Positions 42,072 to 54,495 of a DNA stretch of 64,000 nt are shown here, one piece after another. The DNA is from Symsagittifera roscoffensis (lineage: Eukaryota > Xenacoelomorpha > Acoela > Convolutidae): contig NC_087067.1 of NCBI RefSeq assembly GCF_963678635.1, forward strand, positions 2,542,001 through 2,606,000, written 5' to 3'. The position numbers and the translations under genes are program-made. How positions within the stretch are numbered: the first letter of the stretch is position 1; the number at the start of each line of letters is the position of its first letter. The notes under the pieces are model-generated. The model did not search any database and was not told where the DNA came from. It saw only the letters and a program-made list of their open reading frames with translations.

Positions 42072-43960
42072 ATTAATGACTTTAATTTCTATTCTATTAT
42101 ACGTGCTAAAATGGTGCCTCTTATAGTTTGCAACAAATATAAGTCCCCCCATATAAAGGTCATTGATGAGAACTAATATCAGATCGCTACTTTCAGATTC
42201 TACTTTTTTGATATTATAACTTAAGTTTTGATGATTAGCAGCTTGATTTTGTTGCTTATTTTGAACTATGTTCAGAATTTTGATCCTACGATTAACTGAA
42301 CACTAAAAGTGAAAATTGAATGAAATCAATACATATTTGCTGAGCTGTAATGAACTGGACCCGAAACTTTGTTTTGTAAGAGTTGAAAGTCTTTGTTCTC
42401 TTTTTCATTATGTTTAAAAGGTTTAGATTTAGAGAGTATATATGTCTGAGCTTATAATTATGAATTATATTGACGGTATATTTGCTGTCGGGAATTTTGC
42501 CGTCATTTCAATTCTGAATTTATAAATTTTGTCCATTTTAAAAATATTTTTCACAACGCCATTTTTTTTATCAAGTAATAAAGGTTGTGTTTACAATCTC
42601 AAAATATTGACTGAAAAAGGCTAATATTTGCACATTTTTAGTTTTCGATGAAACAAATTATACACCGTTAAGAAAACAAGTGCACTTAGAATAGTGTTGA
42701 GGCATTCACTTAAAATCGATATCTGCCATAACAATGAAAGTGTGTGCCAAGTGATAGTTTTAATTGCAAACAACGACCTTGAGGCAAAAAGCGTGCGGGA
42801 AATATTAGAAACAGACTTTGCTTAAAACAGCCCTGATAAGCCTTTCTGTGAATAGCAGAAATCACAATTACAATTATTATAACACTATTCTTCACGCAAA
42901 AGTAACTTCGATGATTTCAATGGACCCCTGATAAACAAACTGTTCGTTTCAACTCAGCAGATAGGTGAACAATGTTTTTGTAACGTTTTTTGTCTTTTTG
43001 TTTTCATTGCAACTGCCGGAGATACTTGGAAAGAATGAACCTGGCTTTATAAAAATTTAGAAATTAGGCGGTAGTTAGCTATTCCATTATATCTAGTCAA
43101 GGTCGTTTCTGTTTAATCATCGTTTTGAACAAAACACGGGAGCTGAAATTTTTGGAACCAAAGTAGTGCTCTTGAAATCAAATGACTGCCGAAACAGCCG
43201 TTTTTGTTTAAATTGTTTTTTTTTATTGACCCTTTTGTTTAATCGCTGCCAGAAAACAAGAAATAAACAGCCAAAGGAAGTGCGGTCTGTATTTAGACAA
43301 CCGCGAATTCATAATCGTCAGTAGGCAGACAAATACCATATTGACCTATCAGAATCGAGACGAGAAAGCAAATTTACGAACTAAATAATTATTAATTATT
43401 CATTTCCTTGTCTCGATTCTGATTGGTCAATACAGTATTTGTCTGCTTACTAACGAGTATGAATACACGATTGTCTAAGTACTGCTACGTAACCCAACCA
43501 AGGGTACACTGGGCCTATTAATTTTTCAACACTAGCTTAGGTACTATATAAGAAGAAAACGAAGTTCATTGTTGTTCGGCTTGACACAGGAAAAGTAGTT
43601 AGAACAGTGTTTAAACAGATGGAGCAAAGTTTGATAATACTAGGCCAATTTTTTCCAATCTAGGTCGCTTTAGTTAGGGCTTTTTTGTTGGCATTTGAGG
43701 CTCATGCAGCATGGAGAATTGATAGTATATGCTTTGAAATTTGATAGTAAGATACAGTTGATGCTTTTTAATTGAATGAACTAACAAAAGTTTGCTCCAT
43801 TCAAAATGATAATAAAAAGTTCCGTTTCAGAAAATTAAGAAATTGAGGAGGTTATTGTGGAAATTTTTGATATGCATACTTTATACAGATTTTGGTTTTC
43901 ATACGTTTTCCTTTTTTCATGCAAAGTTGTCGAGCGTGGTTGCCTTTTACATTTTGTGCT
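42072..43960. other. 3' region of JADE-type gene and intergenic DNA
   Basis: No further gene is seen. AATAAA at about 42576 is a possible polyadenylation signal about 500 bases after the stop. A foldback element occupies 43287-43484. A CTATATAAG box near 43549 is isolated. Confidence 0.45.
43287..43484. repeat. Foldback (MITE-like) element, about 200 bp
   Basis: The left arm TTTAGACAACCGCGAATTCA continuing to ATCAGAATCGAGACGAG pairs with the right arm CTTGTCTCGATTCTGAT continuing to ATACACGATTGTCTAAGTA. Arms of about 80 bp match at roughly 85 percent around a central spacer of about 30 bp. No coding content. Confidence 0.85.
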
Positions 43961-44204
43961 TTTAAAGCTAACTTATGACGCTCTGGTGCTTGAGTTTAAG
44001 AGTCAATAAACGTTGTGAAGACATTTAAGGCGTAATATTTTGCTTGGTTTTTTGCAGAAAAAGTCACGCTCACATTTGTTTCTCCGTTGTTTTGATATTT
44101 TTCCCTTTTGATTAGCAAGCATTTTCAAATCGGAATATAGACTCTCCGGTAAACAACTAGTTAAACAGAATCTAGGAATCACTTGATTGCTTGATTAATG
44201 AAGC

Positions 44205-44275
44205 TTTCAATTTCTTGGCACCTGCGACCCATTTAGTCTGAGGTCCTATGTTTGAATCCGGCAGGACCTGTTTTT
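44205..44275. repeat. tRNA-like polymerase III motif in unit 1
   Basis: CTTGGCACCTGCGACCCATT then TGTTTGAATCCGGCAGGACC: a B-box-like core with a short T-arm-like hairpin. The partner in unit 2 is at 49050-49125, where the core is TGTTCGAATCC, closer to the consensus. It is probably a SINE remnant. Confidence 0.4.
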
Positions 44276-47012
44276 CAAACTGAAAATTTTTAGTTCATAA
44301 AGTTCGGCATTTCGTTTTTCTGATTATTGTCAACCTATCTGTATTGTCCGCTTAGTTACCATATCCGATTTTCTTTTTGTGCAGTACGTTTTTTATTGTA
44401 GTTGCAAGTGATGAGTTATCCCTGTAATTTGTAAGTTTACTACCTCAGACTTTGTATATTTTCTTTTATAAGCTTCTTTCGGCTTAAATGGATTTGGCGT
44501 ATGTTTTATCGGCTTAATAGCCTTTCTTTCGTCGTTTTTTGAGAAACCCACTTCTTACGCCTCCGCCTCTTTCTCCAGAAACATTTAAATTCTCAAAATT
44601 ACTTCATGACAACAATATTGTTTTCGACTCAACGGGAGTTTGTCGAAATTTTTGACGGTTTAGTTGCCACTCGATAAATATTTTTGCGAGGCCGGCATTT
44701 TTGTTGCTAGTCGTGTTTTCCTCAAATTAAGCAGCATTCTAGACCAAATAATAAAATTTCTATAACTTGTTTTTTTTCGAATTATTGGCTTTCATTTCAT
44801 TTTTTATCTGCTATCTCTCAAAGCTATGTTTGTGAAGTATTGAAAGTGGAGCGAAGCTACGTTTCGCCACTGTGTTTTAAGTTCCGTAGCTTTTCTTTGG
44901 AGGCAATTTCCCTTATCGAACAGAACAATTGTAAAGGGCACAAAGAACGTATCGACTTCTTGGTTCGAAAATAAGTTTTAATTTTTTCAGTTTTTTTCAG
45001 AGGCATGAAAACCTAAATTATTGCAAATTGAGTAAAATTTATCAAAAGAGTATCAATCATAATTTTTTTCAAAACTTAAATAGCTTTAAGGCGATGTATT
45101 TTTTTCTGAAGTACGAAAATTGACGTTTTTTTTATTGTTTCCATATTTTTTACTGTTTTTTTACATAGTAAAGCAGGCAAAGAATTGTCTTAACTCATCA
45201 AAAATGATGAGTTCTTTATTCGCATCTCATTAAGTTAAGAACCTAGTTGTTTGAAGGCTTATAACTGCTTATTTTCCTTGCGATCATTGACTCTGTTTCC
45301 TTGCGATCCTTGACTCTTTTTTAACTGTTTGTTGGCTATATTTGCGAAGTTGCAATGTCACCTTTGTGTTACTTGCAGTGTCACCTCTATTGCAACGAAG
45401 TTGCCAATTCACCTGTTTTTTTTTCGCAGAAATTAACGTATTTTTTTTTCTACGAAATATTCTTTTGTCTTATTGAAATCAAAAAATTGAGCCTTCTTTT
45501 TCTGCAACTGTATCATAAAAATTGGACATGCTCTAAAACCTTCATCTTTACTGAAGCTTTTGGTTACAGCACTTAATGTCAAATTAGCTCGTGTATTTTC
45601 GCTATGATTTGGTACTTACGGAAAACTTTTTCGCAGGTTTTATGTTTATGGCGATATAGGGACAACAGTTATTGAAGGAAAATAAAAAATTTTCAGTTGG
45701 TTTTGCAGAAAATTTTGAGTTTGAAGTTTTTGATATTTCAATAAAACTCCAAATATTAATTATACTCAATTAAAACTAAAATAAAACATAAATAAGCTAT
45801 TAGAAACGGCTTAAATTAAGCATAAATAACCATGGTCGCTTGCTTCACTCGCTCGAAGTTAGATGAAAAGCCAAAAACTTCAAACCGGTTTTTCCACTTT
45901 GAAAAAAAAGTTTATTTGGATTTTTTATGTCAATCTAATCACATTCTATGTCATTCTAATCACGACTGAAAGTGTTTTAAATTGATTTATCACTCGACCC
46001 GTTCCAATGATTGTTTGTGGTACCTAATTTTGCGTGGAAAAAAGAAAAGAAAACTAAAACACCAGTATGCAATCAAATGTCGGGCAATAAAGACTACAAT
46101 AGTCGAAGAAAGTGTTACTAATCTAATCAGTGTATTCGGTAGATCCAAAAATCTAGAAAACTTTTTGAGTATCAATGAACGAATTAATTTTCATTTTTTA
46201 AGTTCTTTCAATGTTTCGGTCAAAAACAGCACGTCTTTGTTTGTAAGGATCAGTTTGTATAAAACTAATGGACTAAAACAAGTAATATCCGCTTTCTTTG
46301 ATTAGGTTAAGTTAAGTTCTTTCTACACGTGTCTTTATTCCTTCTGGTTAGAAAAGGAAACCATTTAGTTGAAAAATTGTGAAATGATGGCCTGAAAGTA
46401 GATTATTCGCTCACCTGAAAATACACAAATTTGATGGATAAAGAAAGGATCATCTAATACAATTTTTCACTCTCCTTCATTTGAAGCTACTATATCTGCT
46501 TTCTAGTATTCCAATTATTTTTGCAATCCTCTAAAGAAGTGACATAAGAAATAAAGTTTCAAGGCAAGTTCATTATATTTTGTGTAAAGATCAGAAATCA
46601 ACAGTCGGGTCAGGTGATTCTAAATAAACTAGCGAAATTGAATTGCAAATATCTTCAATTGATTACCAGTTACCAACAAATTGCTCAAGATTTAAATTGT
46701 TGCTTGTAATTATTGGTTTTAAATTCAGGATGCGCGATAAAAAATTAGCGAAGGATCGTGGCCTCGCCAAGTTTCCACTATCGCTAAAACGATCATTCTC
46801 GGAGATTCTGTAAAGCTAGGTGCGTAAGAATTGTCTTAACTCATCAAAAATGATTTCTTTTTTCGCATCTCATTAGTTTAGAACCTAGTTGTTTGAAGGT
46901 TTACGGCTGCTCATTTTGATATGAAAATTCACCCATCGTTTTTTGAGAGGCATTGAAATCTTCTTCTGCAATTGAAGTTTTTTTCTGATTTTTTTTGTCC
47001 TAAAATAATGAA

Positions 47013-47154
47013 CCCAAGCAAACAAAGTAATATAGGATAATCTCAATTTTCGAATTAGAGAAAAATAGATGGCCTCAATGCTCTTTGAATTTCTATCTAT
47101 TTTTCACAAATTCGAAAATTGAGATTATCTTATATTTCTTTCTGTTTACTTGCG
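47013..47154. repeat. Foldback element in duplication unit 1
   Basis: The left arm reads CAAGCAAACAAAGTAATATA then GGATAATCTCAATTTTCGAA; the right arm is its reverse complement, AATTCGAAAATTGAGATTAT to CTGTTTACTTGCG. Arms of about 58 bp surround a spacer of about 25 bp. The same element sits at 51412-51557 in unit 2. Confidence 0.85.
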
Positions 47155-48800
47155 TTTATTGTTTCATCTCTTTTCCAACTGTCTGTGGCCATTTTAAAAA
47201 AATTTAATATTTTTGAGATTTTTGAAAATCATTCCCCAGGCGCTATAAAAATTAAAAAGTGATAGATTTAGCATCTAGCAAAGTATCAAATAGATCGAAT
47301 AGCATGCTTCAAATGAATTTGAAACAATTTATGAGCTGATGAACTAGCTGCTTACGCGTTGCGTTGATAGCACGAAGTTATCGCGTGTAAATTGTCCTTA
47401 ATTGGCAATCTTTGAACACCAATAACTTAACAAAAAATGATTATTGGTGAAACAACTTTTTGAATGTGAGCTCAAGACAACAATGTTTTTCTGATGAAAT
47501 AAAAATTGCTAGTTTAAGAGTTGAAATTTTCCTGGAGAAAAAAACCTCCGAGCACAACTATTCCGTTTTTTTTTTTCATTTTATCTTTGGTTGTCTATGG
47601 TCGAAGCTATATCAGCTAGGATCGCTAGTCTTTCAACGTAAATTTTTTTCCAAATCTATATAACTAAGTGGCTGAACTGGTTGTTTTTAGCTATTATGGT
47701 TTTAAACGAAAGCATGAATCCGATTTCAATGTGTTATTTTTCACTAGCGAGAGCAAATGAATCTCACCTTTCAAAATGTTGTATCAACGAAATGTTGTAT
47801 CAACTTAATACAATTTCCATTAAGGGAAGGCGGAGCATGAGTAGAATGGTCTTAGGGCAGAGTGTGTCCAAGCGCAGAAAATAAGAAAATTAATAGTTTT
47901 AGAAACTAATCGGCAAATTAATATTAGAATTGTCAATATTACCAGAGAAGCGTTGAAATCATACGCAAAATGAGTAATTTGATCCAGATTTTTTCAAAAA
48001 ATTAATTAAAAACAAGGATTGCCGGTTACTGTGCAAGTACCACAGATTGTTCCGACCACAGTCTTAGAAAAATACAAAATTAGATTTTTGTCATTTCAAA
48101 CTTATTCAAATTACTTTCGTTTTTTTCCCGTTTGGTGTGATAAAAACGTGTGATCGAAAAAAACTTAGTTATATTTGACAGCATAGTAAACAAAGCATTC
48201 TAAAACAGTTTTTGAAGAAATTTAGCAAGAAAAACAAAAAAAAATGTAAAAAAAATTAAAATTGGTTTCAAAATTGTTTGCTGAACTTTTTGAATTTCTA
48301 ACCTTTGTTTACCAACTGGCGCTAAAAAACTCCAAAAACTACTTTCATTTGAGTACAACTACGTTTTTACGGCTTTAAGTAAGCTTAGATAAGGTTTTGT
48401 AAGCCTACGGGTTCACACCATATAAGTTCGAAATTAGACCAAAAACCAAAAATTTCAAACCTTTTTTTCGACGCTGTCAAAAGTTTTTGAAATTTCTTAA
48501 TGTCGTTCGAATCACGGTTGAAAGGACTTAAATATAGTATATCATTTGACACATTCCAATAATTATTGTACCTGATTTTGCCTGGAAAACAAAGAAAAAA
48601 ACTAAAACACCCGAATTCAAAGTTCCTCCCCATTTTTCAAATGGTCGTAACAAAAACTTGACGAAATTACTAAATTGATGTATAATTTATTTTCTTTTTC
48701 CTTGGTACTATTGACGGCATCGAATGCTTATTTTATCAGTTAATCAATTTGTGTTTTTTTTTGCGCTTAGACCATTCTGCTTATTGACTGTCGACCCTTC

Positions 48801-51800
48801 TTTTAAAGCTAACTTATGAGGCTTTGGTGCTTGAGTTTAAGAGTCAGTAAACGTCGTGAAGACATTTAAGGCGTAAAAATTTGCTTGGTTTCTTTGCAGA
48901 AAAAGTCACGCTCAAATTTGTTGTTTCTCCGTTGTTTTGATATTTTTCGCTTTTGATTAGCAAGCATTTTCAAATCGGATTATAGACTCTCCGGTAAACA
49001 ACTAGTTAAACAGAATCTAGGAATCACTTGATTGCTTGATTAACGAAACATTCAATTTCTTGGCACCTGCGACCCATTTAGCCTGAGGTCCTATGTTCGA
49101 ATCCTGCAGGACCTGTGTTTTTCAAACTGAAAATTATCAGTTTCATAAAGTTCGGCCTTTCGTTTTTCTGATTATTGTGAATCTATCTGTGTTGTCCGCT
49201 TAGTTGCCATATCCGATTTTCTTGTTGTGCAGAACGTTTTTTTTGTAGTTGCAAGTGATGAGTTATCCCTGTAATTTGTAACTTTACTACCTCAGACTTT
49301 GTATATTTTTTTATAAGCTTCTTTCGGCATAAAAGATTTTGGCGTATGTTTTGTCGGCTTAATAGCTTTTCATACGTCGTTTTTTGAGAAACCCACTTCT
49401 TACGCCTCCGCCTCTTTCTCCAGAAACATTTAGATAGAAAAAATTATTGTTTTTCAGATTTTTGTTGCTCAAAATTACTTCATGACAACAATATTGTTTT
49501 CAACTCAACGGGAGTTTTTCCAAATTTTTAAACAGTTTAGTTGCCACTCGATAAATGTTTTTTCGACGCCGGAATTTTTGTTGCTAGTCGTGTTTTCCTC
49601 AAATTAAACAGCATTCTAGACCAAATAATAAAATTTCTGCAACTGGTTTTTTCGAATTATTGGCTTTCATTTCATCTTTTATCTGCTATCTCTCAAAGCT
49701 ATGTTTGTAAAGTATTGAAAGTGGAGCGAAGCTACGTTTCGCCACTGTGTTTTAATTTCCGTTGCTTTTCTTTGAAGGCAATTTCTTTTATCGAACAAAA
49801 CAATTGTAAAGGGCACAAAGAACGTATCGACTTCTAGGTTCGAAAATAAGTTTAAATTTTTTTCAGTTTTTTCAGATTTTTGCAAATTGAGTAAAGTTCA
49901 TCAAAAAAGTATCAATCATAATGTTTCTTTGAAATCTAAAGAGCTTTAAGGCGATGTAATTTTTTTCTGAAGTTCGAAAATTGACGTTTTTTTCTTCAAA
50001 AAACATCATTTTTTTCTGTTTCCTTGCGATCATTGACTTTTTCGAACTAATTGTTGGCTATATTTGCGAAGTTGCATTGTCACTTTTGTGTTTGTTGCAG
50101 TGTCACCTCTATTGCAACGAAGTTGCCAATTCACCTCTGTTTTTTTCTACGAAATATTCTTTTTGTTTTATTGAAAGCAAAAAATTGCGCCTTCTTTTTC
50201 TGCAACTGTATCATAAAAATTGGACATGCTATAAAACCTTCATATTTGCTCAAATTTTTGGTTACAGCACTTAATGTCAAATTAGCTCGTGTGTTTTCGC
50301 TATGATTTGGTACTTACGGAAAACTTTTCGCAGGTTTTGTGTTTATGTCGATATAGTCAATCAGACCACGGAGGATCCAAACATTAAATGAAACCTAGTT
50401 GAAAAAGAATAGCCGGTTAATGTGCAAGTAGCACTGAATGTTTCAACCATAGTTTTAAAGCAAAACTTTATTTGAAATTACTGTCGGTTTATTTCTGCTT
50501 GGTTTGATAAGAGGGTCTGAACAAGAAACTACAACTTTGGCATATTCGACAGTCATAGTAAAGCAGGCAAACTGGACAACATTTATTGAAAGAAAAGAAC
50601 GAAAATAAAATAAAAAAAATTTTGGTCTGTTTTGCTGAAAATTTTGAGTTAGAAGTTTTTGATGTTTCAATTTAACTCCAAATATTATTTATACTCTAGT
50701 AAAACTAAAATAAAGCATAAATAAGCATTTAGAAACGGCCGAAATTAAGCATAAATAACCATGATCGCTTGCTTTTCTCGCTCGAAGTTAGATGAAAAAC
50801 CAAAAACTTCAAACCGGTTTTTCCAGACTTGAAAAAAATTTTTTGGATTTTTCAAAATGTCATTCTAATCACGACTCAAAGGGTTTTAAATTGATTTATC
50901 ACTCGACCCGTTCCAATGATTGTTTGTGGTACCTAATTTTGCGTGGAAAAAAGAAAAGAAAACTAAAACACCAGAATACAATCAAATGTCGGGCAAGAAA
51001 GACTACAATAGTCGAAGAAAGTATTACTAATCTAATCAGTGTATTCGGTAGATTCAAAAATCTAGGAAACTTTTTGAGTATCAATGAACGAATTAATCTT
51101 CATTTTTTAAAATTCTTTCAATTTTTTGGTCAAAAACAGCACGTATTTGTTTGTAAGGATCAGTTTGTATAAAACTAATGGACTAAAAAAAGTAATATCC
51201 GCTTTCTTCAACTAGATTAAGTTAAGTTCTTAGAAAGTTCTTAGAGGCATTGAAATCTTCTTCTGCAATTGAAATTAGTTTAGAACCTAGTTGTTTGAAG
51301 GTTTACGGCTGCTTATTTTGATATGAAATTTCACCAATCGTTTTTTGAGAGGCATTGAAATCTTCTTCTGCAATTGAAATTTTTCTGATTTTTTTTTGTC
51401 TTAAAATAATGAACCCAAGTAAACAGAAAGTAATATAAGATAATTTCAATTTTCGAATTTGAGAAAAATAGATGGCCTCAATGCTCTTTGAATTTCTATC
51501 TTTTTCTCACAAATTCGAAAATTGAGATTATCCTATATTTCTTTCTGTTTACTTGCGTTTATTGTTTCATCTCTTTTCCAACTGTCTGTGGCTATTTTAA
51601 AAAAATTTAATATTTTTTGAGATTTTTGAAAATCAATCCCCAGGCGCTATAAAAATTAAAAAGTGATAGATTTAGCATCTAGCAAAGTATCAAATAGATC
51701 GAATAGCATGCTTCAAATGAATTTGAAACAATTTATGAGCTGATGAACTAGCTGCTTATGCGTTGCGTTGATAGCACGAAGTTATCGCGTGTAAATTGTC

Positions 51801-53238
51801 CTTAATTGGCAATCTTTGAACACCAATAGCTTTAAAAAAATTATTACTGGTGAAACATCTTTTTGAATGTGAGCTCAAGACAACAATGTCTTTCTGATGA
51901 AATAAAAATTGCTAGTTAAAGAGTTGAAATTTTCCTGGAGATAAAAACCCTCGAGCAAAACTATTCCGTTTTTTTTTTTTCAATTTATCTTTGGTTGTCT
52001 ATGGTCGAAGCTATATCAGCTAGGATCCCTAGTCTTTCAACGTAAATTTTTTTTCCAAATCTATATAACTAAGTGGCTGAACTGGTTGTTTTTAGCTATT
52101 ATGGTTTTAAACGAAAGTATGAATCCGATTTCAATGTGTTATTTTTCACTAGCGAGAGCAAATGACTTGTTTAATTTACGTTTTTCTGATGTGAATCTCA
52201 CCTTTCAAAATGTTGTATCAACGAAATATTGTATCAACCTAATACAATTTCCATTAAGGGAAGGCGGAGCATGAGTAGAATGGTCTTAGGGCAGAGTGTG
52301 TCCAAGCGCAGAAAATTAGAAAAATAATAGTTTTATAAACTAATCGGCAAATTAATATTAGAATTGTCAATATTACCAGAGAAGCGTTGAAATCATACGC
52401 AAAATGAGTAATTTGATCCAGATTTTTAAAAAAATTAATTAAAAACAAGGATTGCCGGTTACTGTGCAAGTACCACAGATTGTTCCGACCACAGTCTCAG
52501 AAAAATACAAAGACAGATTTTTGTCATTTCAAACTTATTCAAATTACTTTCGTTTTTTTTTCCGCATGGTGTGATAAAAACGTGTGATCGGAAAAAACTT
52601 AGGCATATTTGACAGCTCATTAAACAAAGCATTCTTTAAACAGTTTTTGAAGAAATTTGGCAAGAAAAACGAAAAAAAAAATGTAAAAAAATTCAAATTG
52701 GTTTCAAAATTGTTTGCTGAACTTTTTGGAATTTCTAACCTTTGTTTACCAACTGGCGCTAAAAAACTCCATAAACTACTTTCATTTGAGTACAACTACG
52801 TTTTTACGGCTTTAAGTGAGCTTAGATAAGATTTTGTAAGCCTATGGGCTCACACCATATAAGTTCGAAATTACTCCAAAAATTTCAAACCGTTTTTTTT
52901 CGTCGCTGTCAAAAATTTTTGAAATTTCTTAATGTCGTTCGAATCACGGTTGAAAGGACTTTAATATAGTATATCATTTGACACATTCCAATAATTATTT
53001 GTGGTACCTGATTCTGCCTGGAAAACAAAGAAAAAAACTAAAACACCCGAATACAAAATTGCTCCCCATTTTTCAAATGGTCGGAACAAAAACTTGACGA
53101 AATTACTAATTTGATGTATAATTTATTCTCTTTTTCCTTGGTACTATTGACCGCATCGAATGCTTATTTTATCAGTTAATCAATTTGTCTGTTTTTTTTT
53201 GCCTTGAGACCATTCTGCTTATTGACCGTCGACCCTTC
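48801..53238. repeat. Large tandem duplication, unit 2 (about 4.44 kb)
   Basis: Second copy of 43961-48800, about 400 bp shorter through internal deletions (mainly what corresponds to 46320-46830). Both units end at GTCGACCCTTC (48790-48800 and 53228-53238). No gene is seen in it. Confidence 0.92.
51412..51557. repeat. Foldback element in duplication unit 2
   Basis: Duplicate of 47013-47154 with the same arms and the spacer GATGGCCTCAATGCTCTTTG. Both arms are kept, with independent substitutions in each copy. Confidence 0.85.
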
Positions 53239-54495
53239 ATTTCGGGTATCTTGAGGGTATCTTCATTGCAGCTTGTACTCGTAGCCGAGTGGTTGTGATT
53301 ACATATTGATTTTTTTACTCCTTCATTTTTGTTTTGCACGCAAAATCAGCTACCACAAACTGTTATTGGAGAGAATTGAGTGATATATTAGTTTAAAGCC
53401 CTTTCATATTAGTTTAAAGCCCTTTCAGGCTTTAAAAATCATGATAAATTTTCTCAGTTTCGAGAAAAACGGGTTTGAAATTTTTCTTTTTTTCTAGTCT
53501 ACCTTAGAGAGAGCGAGCAGGGCAGGCTTAAAATAGTTTATTTATACTAGCGAAGCAAAGTGTATGAATATGAATATATAATGTCATATGTGCTTTGACA
53601 TTTGATAAATATCATTTTTCGGTTCATTTGATGCGTTTTTAATTCATCAAATGAACCGAAAAAATTATTTGTTTCAAACAGCAGTACAAAGATAAAAAGC
53701 TCGACTTCAAAACTTTCCAACTTAATGTATCTCGCATTTTTCCTTATGGCTGTCCAATATGCGAAAATAATTTGAAAAACTTTTTCGTTGTGTTTTCTAA
53801 AACTATGGTCGGAACATTCTGTAATACTTGCTCAGTAACCGGCTATCTTTGTTTTCATAAGCTTTGTCTGCGTTATGAGCAAAACCTTTTGAATACTATC
53901 AGTTGAATGCGATGTTAACATATGTATGGTTTTAATAACCCATTTAGCTGAAAATTAATAACCAGAATCGTCGTGCACGGAAATTACTTGTCAAATTTGG
54001 CAGTAATCGATATTGACTCAAAACCCATAATCTAGATGTTTTTATCTAGAGCTAAGACCAGCCTCTTAATTAAACTTGAATATGTGTTTATGTCTCATAA
54101 AGTTGCGTGATATGTTTCTTCAAAACTGTTTCTTATCAAAATCGGTTTCTTCTCAAATTCAGCTCGGTTCCATTTTCCGTCGATTAAACGAGTCAGACCT
54201 TCATTTTAACTGTGCGCATATTTGGACGATCTTAAATTTTTGACTATTTTTTTCTCGTGTAAATATACATTCGATCGAAGCATAGACTAACAGCGTGTAT
54301 AATTCTAAATAAGATTTGGCTCATATCAGAAAAATATAAACACTTCAATTTACTTTATATAAAACAACTAGTTGCAAACAATGATTTTACTAGCTTAACA
54401 TCTACAGAAGCAGTAAAAATCTGCTGAAAAGTTGTTCATTTAAAAAAAAAGATTTTTGACAGAAAATTAGTTTTGCTTTACGTTTTCTTCCTAAA
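53239..54495. other. Intergenic region upstream of the START gene
   Basis: It holds a tRNA-like A box (GTAGCCGAGTGG at about 53279-53290, without a clear B box) and a perfect 19-bp hairpin (53615-53633 with 53645-53663). The remaining sequence up to the START-gene ATG is AT-rich with no other gene, and must contain that gene's promoter. Confidence 0.5.
53615..53663. repeat. Perfect 19-bp hairpin
   Basis: TTTTTCGGTTCATTTGATG (53615-53633) is followed by an 11-base loop and its exact reverse complement (53645-53663). Weaker pairing extends outward for another 10-12 bases. Confidence 0.85.

Larger units (their letters stand above)
43961..48800. repeat. Large tandem duplication, unit 1 (about 4.84 kb)
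   Basis: It starts TTTAAAGCTAACTTATGACG and is repeated from 48801 with high similarity. Shared landmarks include GAAAGTGGAGCGAAGCTACG, GCAACGAAGTTGCCAATTCA, AGCGTTGAAATCATACGCAA and a foldback at 47013/51412. It contains no supported gene; the scattered short frames are repeat-derived. Confidence 0.92.
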
